From the NCBI GenBank assembly GCA_017617805.1, contig JAFZVN010000076.1, positions 1 through 64,000 on the forward strand: 64,000 nucleotides of DNA. The letters are read 5' to 3'. This DNA comes from Bacteroidaceae bacterium. Its GTDB lineage: Bacteria; Bacteroidota; Bacteroidia; Bacteroidales; Bacteroidaceae. This document shows, in pieces, positions 51,120 through 60,540 of this stretch. The position numbers were made by a program, and so were the translations under genes. Each line of letters opens with the position of its first letter. The stretch's first letter is position 1. The notes under the pieces are model-generated. The model saw only the letters and a program-made list of their open reading frames with translations. It did no database searches and was not told the DNA's origin.

Positions 51120-52086
51120 ATGGTACAGACGAATTCTTTGAAGGCATGGTTTCTTGCCGCCCGACCCAAGACACTTACAGGAGCCATCGCTCCCGTCCTC
51201 GTCGGTGCTGCCTTCGCCTATGTCCGCCTCCTGCACGACGCAGCGAACACCTCTCTGTCAACTGTCAACTGTCAACTGCCAATTCTTCCTCTGTCTGCTC
51301 TTTGCCGTCCTGATGCAGATTGATGCCAACCTCATCAACGACTACTTCGATTTTCGTAAGGGAACTGACCGTGAAGACCGCTTGGGTCCTGAACGTGCTT
51401 GTGCCCAAGGATGGATCACTCCACGAGCCATGCGTATCGGTATCACCGTCATGACCATCCTCCCTTGTCTCGTCGGACTCGCCATCTTCCTCATTCACCC
51501 TCAGTGGGAACTCCTCATCATCGGCATCCTCTGTGTCGTATTCTGCTTCCTTTACACGACTAAACTCTCTTATCTCGGTTGGGGCGATCTTCTCGTGCTC
51601 GTCTTCTTCGGACTCATTCCCGTCATCTTCACCTACTACGTGATGACCGCTGGCGGTTGGAACATCCCCCTGATTATTGCCAGTGTGGCAATGGGACTCG
51701 CAACTGACAACCTCCTCATTGTCAATAACTATCGTGATCGCTACCAAGACAGAGTGAGTGGCAAACGTACCATCATCGTCCGCATCCTTGAGTCACGCAT
51801 TCGCAAGTATGGCGATGAGAAAGGACGTCTTGAAGGCGAACAAGACAGCATGGACATCTATCTCTGGCTCGGCATCTTCTCCACGCTCCTAGCCTTCACA
51901 GCTTTGTTCCTCTATCCTTATTCCAGCATCCGCTACCCCCTGATGCTCATTTACCTCATTCTCCACTTCTGTACTTTCCGTCAATTGAAGACCCTCGATG
52001 GACGAGACCTCAACCGTGTCCTTGGTGCCACTGCCCGCAACATCTTCCTCTTCGGACTCCTCCTCGCCATCAGCGTTTTCCTTTGA
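51120..52086 (+). pseudogene. menA: 1,4-dihydroxy-2-naphthoate octaprenyltransferase, frame broken by a heptamer array
   Basis: A UbiA-family membrane prenyltransferase for menaquinone synthesis. The first 45 codons (LKAWFLAARPKTLTGAIAPV) are in one frame and the rest in the next frame, beginning FFLCLLFAVLMQIDANLIN. NDYFDF (first Asp-rich motif), GKRT, DRYQDR (second) and eight or so membrane helices are intact. The break is exactly a 28-bp array of four 7-bp units at 51255-51282; removing it joins the frames as NTS-FFLCLL. As read, the product stops after 67 residues. It may be phase-variable, newly broken, or a sequencing error in the repeat. Confidence 0.85.
51255..51282. repeat. Four-unit heptamer array that shifts the menA frame
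   Basis: CTGTCAA three times and CTGCCAA once. 28 bp is one more than a multiple of three. Three or six units would keep menA open; four do not. Confidence 0.93.
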
Positions 52087-52155
52087 ATGGCTTTGTCGTG
52101 ACATCAAAGTCCATAGGAAAACGATGAAAAGTTTTGTCAATTATGGAAAATGTCG

Positions 52156-52163
52156 TATCTTTG
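52156..52163 (+). promoter_or_regulatory. -7 box before dxr
   Basis: TATCTTTG, 19 bp before the dxr start codon and after the menA stop, so dxr and downstream genes have their own promoter and do not depend on menA. Confidence 0.6.
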
Positions 52164-52182
52164 CCGACAAATTGAGGAAATC

Positions 52183-53325
52183 ATGAAGAAAAGAATCTGT
52201 ATCTTGGGCTCGACAGGCAGCATCGGCACACAGGCGCTGGATGTGATTGGTCAACACAACGACCTCTATGAGGCGTATGTGCTGACAGCATACAACAATG
52301 CTGACCTGCTCGTGGAGCAAGCGAGAAAATACAACCCCGAGGCGGTGGTCATCGCCAAGGAATCGAATTATGAGAAGGTGAAGGAGGGACTGGCGGACCT
52401 CCCTATCAAAGTATATGCTGGTGCCGAGGCGCTCTGCCAAGTGGTGCAGGACGACAACGTGGATATCGTGCTGGCCTCGATGGTGGGATTCGCTGGTCTG
52501 GAACCGACCATCGCTGCCATCAAGGCGAAGAAGGTGATAGCCTTGGCGAACAAGGAAACGCTGGTGGTGGCTGGTGACCTCATCACTCGACTGGCGAACG
52601 AGAATGAAGTGCCCATCCTGCCTGTGGATTCAGAGCACTCTGCCATCTTCCAGTGCGTCGAACCAGGGAACCGCATCGACAAGATTCTGCTGACGTGCAG
52701 CGGAGGACCTTTCCGCAAGTTCTCGAAGGAGCAGTTGAAGAAGGTGACGAAGGCTGATGCCTTGGCACATCCTACTTGGAACATGGGTGCGAAAATCACC
52801 ATCGATTCTGCCACGCTGATGAACAAGGGTTTTGAGGTGATTGAGGCGAAGTGGCTCTTTGGTGTGAAGCCTGAGCAGATTCAGGTGGTGGTACATCCGC
52901 AGTCGGTCATCCATAGTGCCGTGCAGTTTGAGGACGGTGCGGTGAAGGCACAGCTTGGTGTTCCTGACATGCGTCTGCCCATCCAGTATGCCTTCAGCTA
53001 TCCGAAGCGTCTCTCGCTCAATGGTGACAGGCTCGACCTCTTTGCTTTGAAAGACTTGACTTTCGAGCGTCCTGATGTGGAGCGCTTCCGTTGTTTGGGG
53101 TTGGCTTACGAGGCCTTGAAACAAGGAGGGAATATGCCTTGCATTGTCAATGCTGCCAACGAGATTGCCAACCGTGCTTTCATCGATGATAAGATTGGCT
53201 ATGAGCAGATTGCCGACATCATCGAGAAGACGATGCAGAAGATAGACTTCACCACCGACAACGCATTAGAAACTTATTTACAAACAGACAAAGAAGCGCG
53301 ACAATATGCTTCGACATTATTATAA
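52183..53325 (+). CDS. dxr: 1-deoxy-D-xylulose 5-phosphate reductoisomerase
   Basis: A 380-residue enzyme of the MEP isoprenoid pathway. NADPH-binding start ICILGSTGSIGTQALDVI, metal-site Asp/Glu in LPVDSEHSAIFQ, and the loop GPFRKF and HPTWNMGAKITIDSATLMNKG are all present. It converts DXP to 2-C-methyl-erythritol 4-phosphate in the cytosol. It shares one base with rseP (TAATG). A later pathway gene, ispF, lies 7 kb downstream on the same strand. Confidence 0.97.
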   Translation: MKKRICILGSTGSIGTQALDVIGQHNDLYEAYVLTAYNNADLLVEQARKYNPEAVVIAKESNYEKVKEGLADLPIKVYAGAEALCQVVQDDNVDIVLASMVGFAGLEPTIAAIKAKKVIALANKETLVVAGDLITRLANENEVPILPVDSEHSAIFQCVEPGNRIDKILLTCSGGPFRKFSKEQLKKVTKADALAHPTWNMGAKITIDSATLMNKGFEVIEAKWLFGVKPEQIQVVVHPQSVIHSAVQFEDGAVKAQLGVPDMRLPIQYAFSYPKRLSLNGDRLDLFALKDLTFERPDVERFRCLGLAYEALKQGGNMPCIVNAANEIANRAFIDDKIGYEQIADIIEKTMQKIDFTTDNALETYLQTDKEARQYASTLL

Positions 53326-54800
53326 TGGAAACGATTCTCATTAAGGGTCTGCAACTCATCGTTGCCCTCGCCTTGCTCATCATTCTGCATGAGGGCGGAC
53401 ATTTTCTTGCAGCCAAAATTTTTAAGGTAAGAGTAGAGAAGTTCTACTTGTTCTTCGACTGGAAATTGAGCCTCTTCAGCACTTACAGCAACTGGTGGCG
53501 CAAACTCATGGGTAAGCCTCCTGTGAAGAAAAAGGAGAATGGCGAATATGAATACGAGGGCACAGAATATGGTATTGGCTGGATTCCGTTGGGTGGCTAC
53601 GTGGCCATCTCGGGTATGGTGGATGAATCATCCTTCAAGGAGGACGGCAGCCAGAAGAGCTTCTGGAAGCAGTTGCCCCAGCTGATGAAGAACATCATCG
53701 TGAAGAATTCGGACGTGAAGGGTGAGCCTTGGGAGTTCCGCACGCATCCAGCTTGGCAGCGACTCATCATCATGCTGGGTGGTATCATCATGAACTTCAT
53801 CACCGCCTTCGTCATCTATGCGATGGTGTTGTTCACGTGGGGCGAGAGTTTCGTGAAGAGCGAGGATATGAGCTATGGAATGAAGTTCTCGGAACAGGCT
53901 AAGGCTGACGGTTTCCGTGATGGTGATATCATCATCAAGACCGATGAGGAAAAGATTGAGGCTTGGAGCACGTCGGTGTTGCAAGACATGTCGAACGCCA
54001 AGACGGTCACTGTGTTGCGTGATGGTCAGGAAGTGGTCATCACAATGCCTGAGAAGATGTCGCTGCTCGACATGATTGAACCTCCACTCTATGCGACTGG
54101 CCGTGCGCCATTGGTTATCGACAGCATTCTGCCTGGCACTCCTGCCGAGGAGATGGGACTGAAGAAGACGGACAAGATTTGTTCGGTGAACGGCATTGAG
54201 GTGGTGGACTTCAATGACTTCCAGAATGCGCTCATCGCCTTGCAGAAAGCGCTGCCTGAGGATGCTAACTTCGGCGACAGTCTGAAAGCCCGTCAGATTA
54301 CGCTCGTGCTTAATGACTCCATCACCAAGCAAGTGACACTCACCCCGGCATTCACATTAGGTTTTGCCAATGCGATGCCTTATCAGGATAAAATCACGAC
54401 GAAGACCTACGGATTCTTCGAGTCTTTCCCTGCTGGTTTCAAGTATGGCATCCAGACGTTGACCAGTTATGTGGATCAGATGAAATACCTCTTCACGAAG
54501 AAGGGAGCGCGCCAGGTGGGTGGCTTCATCAGTATCGGCAATATCTTCCCCGATGCCTGGAACTGGCAGAAGTTCTGGTTGCTCACCGCCTTCCTGTCCA
54601 TCGTGTTGGGCTTCATGAATGTGCTGCCCATCCCTGCGTTGGACGGTGGTCATGCGCTGTTTGCCATCTTCGAACTCGTGACGGGCAAGCGTCTGAACGA
54701 CAACTTCCTCTTGGTGGTGCAATACTTCGGCATGTACCTCTTGCTGGCCATCATGATTTTGGCACAACTGAATGACGTACTGAGAATTTTCGGATTATGA
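53325..54800 (+). CDS. rseP: RseP site-2 intramembrane zinc protease
   Basis: About 491 residues. First membrane helix carries HEGGH (21-25), the catalytic zinc motif; a PDZ domain is clear around 255-300 (IDSILPGTPAEEMGLKKTD); the C-terminal helices carry NVLPIPALDGGH, the third-ligand LDG motif. It cleaves anti-sigma factors or signal-peptide remnants in the membrane. Given two ECF/anti-sigma pairs in this window, it could act on them, but nothing here links them directly. Overlaps dxr by 1 bp and the next gene by 4 bp. Confidence 0.95.
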   Translation: METILIKGLQLIVALALLIILHEGGHFLAAKIFKVRVEKFYLFFDWKLSLFSTYSNWWRKLMGKPPVKKKENGEYEYEGTEYGIGWIPLGGYVAISGMVDESSFKEDGSQKSFWKQLPQLMKNIIVKNSDVKGEPWEFRTHPAWQRLIIMLGGIIMNFITAFVIYAMVLFTWGESFVKSEDMSYGMKFSEQAKADGFRDGDIIIKTDEEKIEAWSTSVLQDMSNAKTVTVLRDGQEVVITMPEKMSLLDMIEPPLYATGRAPLVIDSILPGTPAEEMGLKKTDKICSVNGIEVVDFNDFQNALIALQKALPEDANFGDSLKARQITLVLNDSITKQVTLTPAFTLGFANAMPYQDKITTKTYGFFESFPAGFKYGIQTLTSYVDQMKYLFTKKGARQVGGFISIGNIFPDAWNWQKFWLLTAFLSIVLGFMNVLPIPALDGGHALFAIFELVTGKRLNDNFLLVVQYFGMYLLLAIMILAQLNDVLRIFGL

Positions 54801-55429
54801 AGATACTTGCTGTCGGCATGAATTATGCCAAACATATTAACGAGTTACACACTAAAGAGGAACAAAATTCGTTATTACATGCAGAGCCCGTCTTGTTCTC
54901 CAAGTTCGATTCGAGCATCATCCAGCCAGGCAAACCGTTCTTTGTTCCTGACTTTGCTGCCCGCTTCGACTACGAGACCGAAATTGTGGTGAAGATGGCG
55001 CATGTCGGCAAGGACATCAGCGAACGCTTTGCGCATCGCTACTACAACGAACTGACGGTGGGCATCGATTTCACGGCTAGGGATTTGCAGAAGGAACTTC
55101 GTGAGAAAGGGCTGCCTTGGGAATGTTGCAAGGGCTTCGATGGCAGTGCTGCACTGGGCAAGTTCATCACGAAGGAGGAATTGGGATGTGATGTACAGGA
55201 CATTCATTTCCACATGGACTTGAATGGGGAACGCCGACAGACAGGACATACGGCGGATATGATTCACACCATCGACTACATCATCGCCTATGCCTCCAAG
55301 TTTTTCACACTGAAGACGGGCGACCTCATCTTTACGGGCACGCCAGCAGGCATCGGCGAGGTGAAGGAGGGGGACAAGATGGAAGCCTATATCGGAGAGC
55401 AGAAATTGCTCGATTTGAGGATAAAATGA
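54797..55429 (+). CDS. Fumarylacetoacetate hydrolase-family protein
   Basis: A 210-residue FAH-fold enzyme: KILAVGMNYAKH, metal-binding DYETEIVV (Glu-x-Glu), GIDFTARDLQ and GDLIFTGTPAGIGEV are the conserved blocks. Members hydrolyse or decarboxylate acylpyruvates and oxaloacetate. Without a degradation-pathway context I keep it general. It overlaps the rseP stop by 4 bp (ATGA). Confidence 0.9.
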   Translation: MKILAVGMNYAKHINELHTKEEQNSLLHAEPVLFSKFDSSIIQPGKPFFVPDFAARFDYETEIVVKMAHVGKDISERFAHRYYNELTVGIDFTARDLQKELREKGLPWECCKGFDGSAALGKFITKEELGCDVQDIHFHMDLNGERRQTGHTADMIHTIDYIIAYASKFFTLKTGDLIFTGTPAGIGEVKEGDKMEAYIGEQKLLDLRIK

Positions 55430-55430
55430 A

Positions 55431-55465
55431 GGGGCGAGGAGCAAGGAACGAGGAGCAAGAGGTAT
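55431..55465. repeat. Five-unit heptamer array upstream of porU
   Basis: GGGGCGA, GGAGCAA, GGAACGA, GGAGCAA, GAGGTAT: starts one base after the FAH stop codon and ends 21 bp before the porU start. Confidence 0.85.
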
Positions 55466-55486
55466 GAACAATAAATAGAAGAGAAT

Positions 55487-58400
55487 ATGACAAGGAAACT
55501 ATACACTTTATTTATTATATGGGCATTGGTAATGGGTATCAACGCACAATCACGCTATGCTGCACACTCCAAACTTGCGACAGGCAAGTGGGTAAAGATT
55601 CGTGTGGCAGATGAAGGTGTGTATCAACTGACCAGCGCGACCTTGAAGGACATGGGTTTCAGCAATCCCGAGAAGGTCAGCCTCTATGGTTATAACCTGC
55701 CTTTCTTGCCTGAAGCACTGATTGAGAACCTGGATGATGACCTCACCGAGATTCCCCTCTATCGCAAAAGCGATGGTACAGCGCTCTTCTATTCTTGTGG
55801 AACGACTCAATGGACACGCAAGAACGCATCCAGTGCCTATACCCATCGGAACAATCCGTATTCCAACTATATCTACTATTTTTTGACAGAAAGCACGGAC
55901 ACGCCTGCCACGATGGAGAAGAAGGAGGGGACATCCAGTTCTTCGAATGTACAAAAGACTTATTATGCTCATGCACTCTATGAGCAGGATGCCTATTCGT
56001 TTCTGAATACGGGACGCACTTTCTTCGATTCTTACGACTTCTCGACAGGTCCTACGAAGACGTATAACTTGGAATTTCCCAACACCAGTTGTGGTGATGT
56101 CACCCTTAATGTGCAGTTTGGTGCAGCGGGCAGTAGCGCATCCACCCTTGATGTCTCTGTGGGCGGCAACTCACTTGGCACATTGGCGTTCTCAGCCTTG
56201 GCTAACTACCAATATGCGTCTGTCAGCAGCAACACTTTCACGCTCTACGACCAGACTGCCTCTTCTCTTAGTGTTATGCTAAAACATCAGCGCGCCACAG
56301 GTATTACAGGTCACCTCGATTATATTCGTGCCAGTTTTGAAGCACAGCTCTCTTTGGCAGGCAAGGACTATGTGACATTCTCTCCCAATGAGGAGGCAAG
56401 TACCATCGAACTGCAAGGAGCCAGCAATGGTGTCACCATCTGGAATGTGACCCAAGCCTCGAACACATACGAACTCTCGGGAACCCTCTCTGGATCTACC
56501 TATAAGGTGGGACTCTCCGAGGTGAAGTTCTCCGACCAATATGTGGCAGTCAATACCTCGGCTTCTTTCCCAACTCCAGAAAAGGTGGGGACAGTGGTGA
56601 ACCAAGACCTCCATGCGCTTGATAGCATTAATCTGCTCATCATCGTACCTGCTAATGGTATCCTGACCGCACAGGCACAGCGTTTGGCAGCGGCTCATAC
56701 ACAGAAGGACAGCATCCGTTGTGCGGTGGTCACGGCTGATCAAGTATATAACGAGTTCTCTTCGGGTACGCCTGATGCTACCGCTTATCGCCGACTGATG
56801 AAGATGCTCTACGACAAGCAATATACGGAGTCACCGATGACGGGTACAAAAAAGGGTGAACTGAACCTTTTGCTCTTCGGCAACTGTCTGTGGGATAACC
56901 GCTTCGTCACGAGTGGTCTGAAAGATAAGTCGCAGGATGACTACCTGTTGGTCTATGAGTCTGACAATTCTTGGTCGCACACCGATTCCTACGCCATGGA
57001 GGAGTATTTTTCGTTGCTTGCTGATGGCAAAGGTGTTGCGCCTCTGAAGGAAAAGCCCGATTGTGGCGTGGGACGTCTGCCTGTTTCCTCTGTGGGTGAA
57101 GCCAAGGGTGTGGTGGATAAACTCATCTTATATATAAATAATGTGTACGCAGGAGCATGGAAGAACACTATCTGTATGATGGGCGACGATGACGTGACTA
57201 CCGTCCACATGGAGGATGCCGAGAACGTGCTCACCAGTACCAAAAAATTCTTCCCCGACTACCGTTATAAGCGCATTTATTGGGACAGTTACGAACGTCA
57301 GCAATCCGCTACAGGCAACAGCTATCCTGGGGTGTATGCAGACATCAATCAGACCATGCAGGAAGGTGCCCTCATCATGAACTACACGGGTCATGGTGTG
57401 AACTACGCTTTGTCACATGAGCAAGTGTTGAAGACTGCTGATTTCCAGACATGGGATTCCCCTCGTGTTCCGCTTTGGATTACGGCTGCCTGCGATGTGG
57501 CTCCCTTCGACATGAACATGGAGAATCTGGCTTGTGAGGCTGTGATTAACAAGCAGGGTGGAGCGATGGGGTTCATCGGTACGGCTCGTACCGTTTATTC
57601 GGCACCCAACCGCATCATCAACCGCAACTTCATGTCCCATGTGCTTGCCACCAAGACCAATGGTGAGCCCTTCACCATTGGTGAGGCATTGGCACAGGCC
57701 AAGGTGGACATCATCGAGTCAAAGACATACCTATCCAAACTCGACACCCTCAACAAGGCTCACTTCATCCTCTTGGGTGACCCTGCCATCCGACTTATCA
57801 CGCCGACCTACAAGGTAAAGATTGATACCTTCAATGGTCAGATTGTAGATGCTGGCAACCTGCCTACGATCTCGGCTGGTGAGACGGTCACCATCGCAGG
57901 TCATATTGTCAATGCTCAGGGTGAGACAGCTAATCAGTTCAAGGGTGTGATTGCACCTATCATCTATGATACGGAGGAGCATATCGTCTGCAAGAACAAC
58001 ATGGGTGCAGAGGGTAAACCTTTCGAGTACGATGACCGCACACGAACCCTTTATTCAGGTACAGACTCCGTGTCTGCTGGCAAGTTTACGTTCACATTCC
58101 CTGTACCGCTCGACATCAACTATTCTGATGGCAAGGGACTCATCCTGCTCTACGCTACCAGTACTGATAAGACTGCAGAGGCACAAGGACGTTTCGAGGA
58201 CTTCCTCATTGGTGGAACGACTCCTGAAACACTTACTGACACTGTAGGGCCATCCATCGCCACGTTCAGTGACGGCTTCAACATGACCCAATTTCACTAC
58301 ACGACTACAACACCGACGTTCTACATCGAACTCAACGACTCCAACGGCATCAACACTACTGGCAACGGACTTGGACATGACATCGTGGCTATCATCGACG

Positions 58401-58747
58401 GTAATGAAGCGACCACCTATACGCTCAACAGTTATTTCACGCAGTATGTAGGCGACTATCGTGGTGGTCACATCACTTACACCCTGCCAGCCATTACTGC
58501 CGGCAAGCATTCGCTCGTTATCCGAGCTTTCGACACCCTCAACAACATGGGACAGGCTTCCTACCAATTTGAAGCCGTCGAGGGACTTGTCAAAGAATAT
58601 GAAATCTACGATATGGCTGGGAGACGACTCATGAAAGTGGATGACAAAATTTCATTGCCGAAGGGCATCTACATCCGTCGAGAACGTCTTGTTTCGCCCA
58701 AGGGTGTTGTCACTTCCCACGCAGAAAAGTTCATCGTCACACAATAA
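55487..58747 (+). CDS. porU: Type IX secretion system sortase PorU
   Basis: A 1086-residue gingipain-family (C25) cysteine peptidase. Signal peptide ends INAQ. Catalytic His636 (NYTGHG) and Cys669 (ITAACDVAPF) are 33 residues apart, the same spacing as in gingipains and PorU. The last 80 residues (EYEIYDMAGRRLMKVDD to the end) are a type IX C-terminal signal domain, kept uncleaved in PorU. It removes the C-terminal signal of T9SS cargo at the cell surface and attaches A-LPS. A purine-rich AGAAGAGAAT precedes the start. porV follows directly, its protein partner in the attachment complex. Confidence 0.95.
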   Translation: MTRKLYTLFIIWALVMGINAQSRYAAHSKLATGKWVKIRVADEGVYQLTSATLKDMGFSNPEKVSLYGYNLPFLPEALIENLDDDLTEIPLYRKSDGTALFYSCGTTQWTRKNASSAYTHRNNPYSNYIYYFLTESTDTPATMEKKEGTSSSSNVQKTYYAHALYEQDAYSFLNTGRTFFDSYDFSTGPTKTYNLEFPNTSCGDVTLNVQFGAAGSSASTLDVSVGGNSLGTLAFSALANYQYASVSSNTFTLYDQTASSLSVMLKHQRATGITGHLDYIRASFEAQLSLAGKDYVTFSPNEEASTIELQGASNGVTIWNVTQASNTYELSGTLSGSTYKVGLSEVKFSDQYVAVNTSASFPTPEKVGTVVNQDLHALDSINLLIIVPANGILTAQAQRLAAAHTQKDSIRCAVVTADQVYNEFSSGTPDATAYRRLMKMLYDKQYTESPMTGTKKGELNLLLFGNCLWDNRFVTSGLKDKSQDDYLLVYESDNSWSHTDSYAMEEYFSLLADGKGVAPLKEKPDCGVGRLPVSSVGEAKGVVDKLILYINNVYAGAWKNTICMMGDDDVTTVHMEDAENVLTSTKKFFPDYRYKRIYWDSYERQQSATGNSYPGVYADINQTMQEGALIMNYTGHGVNYALSHEQVLKTADFQTWDSPRVPLWITAACDVAPFDMNMENLACEAVINKQGGAMGFIGTARTVYSAPNRIINRNFMSHVLATKTNGEPFTIGEALAQAKVDIIESKTYLSKLDTLNKAHFILLGDPAIRLITPTYKVKIDTFNGQIVDAGNLPTISAGETVTIAGHIVNAQGETANQFKGVIAPIIYDTEEHIVCKNNMGAEGKPFEYDDRTRTLYSGTDSVSAGKFTFTFPVPLDINYSDGKGLILLYATSTDKTAEAQGRFEDFLIGGTTPETLTDTVGPSIATFSDGFNMTQFHYTTTTPTFYIELNDSNGINTTGNGLGHDIVAIIDGNEATTYTLNSYFTQYVGDYRGGHITYTLPAITAGKHSLVIRAFDTLNNMGQASYQFEAVEGLVKEYEIYDMAGRRLMKVDDKISLPKGIYIRRERLVSPKGVVTSHAEKFIVTQ

Positions 58748-58825
58748 AGCACTACGAATCTCGTTTCTATAAGAGGGCTGTTTTCAGAAACACGGAAGCC
58801 CCAAGCAACAAAAACTCTATTCATG

Positions 58826-60040
58826 ATGAAGAAATCACTTTGCATACTCACTCTCTTGGTATGTGCCCTCGTGGCCAAAGCACAAGACGTGAAGAACCAA
58901 CTCAACCCCATCTATCATGGTGTGACATCGCTCGCCATCGCTCCCGACGCACGTTCGGCAGGTCTTGGTGATGTCGGTGCAGCCACCGACCCTGATGTCA
59001 ACTCTCAGTACTGGAATCCTGCTAAGTACCCCTTCTGTATTAGCCGTGCAGGTATTTCGCTTAACTACACCCCATGGCTTCGTCAGTTGGTGGATGGTAT
59101 CGACCTTGCTAACATCACGGGCTACTATCGCCTTGGTGACTATGATGCGCTGTCTTCCTCACTCCGCTACTTCTCTTTAGGTGAAGTGATGCTGGCCGAC
59201 GATGAAAGTGTGACATTCAAACCATACGAGATGTCGGTCGATCTGGCTTACTCGCGTATGCTCTCCGAGACATTCTCAGCAGGTGTGGCACTGCGCTACA
59301 TTTATTCAGACCTTGCTTATAAGGGTGATGACGAGACCTCTCCTGGTTCAGCCTTTGCAGCTGACATCGCGCTCTACCATAATGGATATCTCAACTTGGG
59401 TGGGCATGAGAGCCAGCTCGGATGGGGTCTCAACATCAGTAACATCGGTTCTAAGATCTCTTACGACAGCGGCAACACCTCCGAGTTCATCCCTACCAAC
59501 ATGCGCTTTGGTATGTCCCTGCTCGTGCCTTTCGATGAATACAACACCCTCACTATCGCCGCAGATGCCAACAAGTTGCTGGTGCCTACACGTCCTACGA
59601 TGAATCAGTATGTGAAGCACATGATTGAGACCGAAGGCGGTGAGGCAAAGGACTATGAAGAGAACTACGCCGACTACCGTGCATGGCTCGAAGGCGAAGG
59701 TTACTACAACGTCTCCCCTATCAGTGGTATCTTCAAGTCCTTCCACGATGCCCCCAATGGCTTCAAGGAAGAGTTGCAGGAAATCCAGTGGAGCGTCGGT
59801 CTCGAATATGCCTACGACAACCGCTTCTTCGTGCGTGGTGGTTACCACTACGAGCATCCTAACAAGGGTAACCGTACCTACTTCACCGTCGGTGCAGGCT
59901 TCAAGATGAATGTGTTCTCCCTCGATGCAGGCTACGTCATCTCTACGGCTCAGAGCAATCCTCTCGACCAGACTCTCCGCTTCTCCCTTGCCTTCGACCT
60001 CGATGGCATCAACGACCTGCTCGGCAAAAGAAGAAGATAG
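58826..60040 (+). CDS. porV: Type IX secretion system outer-membrane protein PorV
   Basis: A 404-residue FadL-like barrel with a signal peptide ending AKAQ. TSLAIAPDARSAGLGDVGAA and NSQYWNPAKYPF are PorV/PorQ-family hallmarks. PorV shuttles T9SS cargo from the translocon to the PorU sortase. A second ATG lies 3 bp upstream at 58823. The gap to porU is 75 bp without a terminator, so the pair is probably one transcript. Confidence 0.95.
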   Translation: MKKSLCILTLLVCALVAKAQDVKNQLNPIYHGVTSLAIAPDARSAGLGDVGAATDPDVNSQYWNPAKYPFCISRAGISLNYTPWLRQLVDGIDLANITGYYRLGDYDALSSSLRYFSLGEVMLADDESVTFKPYEMSVDLAYSRMLSETFSAGVALRYIYSDLAYKGDDETSPGSAFAADIALYHNGYLNLGGHESQLGWGLNISNIGSKISYDSGNTSEFIPTNMRFGMSLLVPFDEYNTLTIAADANKLLVPTRPTMNQYVKHMIETEGGEAKDYEENYADYRAWLEGEGYYNVSPISGIFKSFHDAPNGFKEELQEIQWSVGLEYAYDNRFFVRGGYHYEHPNKGNRTYFTVGAGFKMNVFSLDAGYVISTAQSNPLDQTLRFSLAFDLDGINDLLGKRRR

Positions 60041-60042
60041 CC

Positions 60043-60528
60043 ATGAAGATACGTGTAGGCTTCGGTTTCGATGTTCACCAGTTGGTGGAAGGCCGCGACC
60101 TCTGGCTCGGCGGCATCAAGATAGACCATACACTCGGACTGCTTGGCCATTCCGATGCTGATGTCCTCATCCATGCCATCTGCGACGCCATCCTTGGTGC
60201 TGCCAACATGCGCGACATAGGCTATCATTTCCCTCCCAAGCCCGGCAACGAGTTTGAGAATATAGACTCCAAAATTCTCCTCCGCAAGACCCTCGACATT
60301 GTTGCCACTCGTGGCTATAGCATTGGCAACATAGATTGCACCGTCTGTGCCGAGCGTCCCAAACTCAATCCCCATATTCCACAGATGCAGCAGACCCTTG
60401 CTCAGGTGATGGACATCGACCCTGACCTCATCTCCATCAAGGCCACCACCACCGAACACCTCGGCTTCACAGGCCGCGAAGAAGGTATCAGTGCATACGC
60501 TGTCGTGCTGCTCGAAAAGGAGCAGTAA
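60043..60528 (+). CDS. ispF: 2-C-methyl-D-erythritol 2,4-cyclodiphosphate synthase
   Basis: A 161-residue enzyme of the MEP pathway: metal ligands Asp10 and His12 in GFDVHQL, third in LGHSDADVLIHA, and the FPP-like KATTTEHLGFTGREEG end. It forms the cyclic diphosphate from CDP-methylerythritol phosphate. The start lies two bases after the porV stop, a rare-looking but tight coupling to T9SS genes. Confidence 0.97.
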   Translation: MKIRVGFGFDVHQLVEGRDLWLGGIKIDHTLGLLGHSDADVLIHAICDAILGAANMRDIGYHFPPKPGNEFENIDSKILLRKTLDIVATRGYSIGNIDCTVCAERPKLNPHIPQMQQTLAQVMDIDPDLISIKATTTEHLGFTGREEGISAYAVVLLEKEQ

Positions 60529-60540
60529 AAACACTCATTG

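Noticed and set aside
51154..52086. Separate gene starting at 51154 in the downstream menA frame
   Set aside because: Its first 35 codons have no similarity to the family, while the other frame encodes the expected MenA N-terminus; one broken gene explains both.
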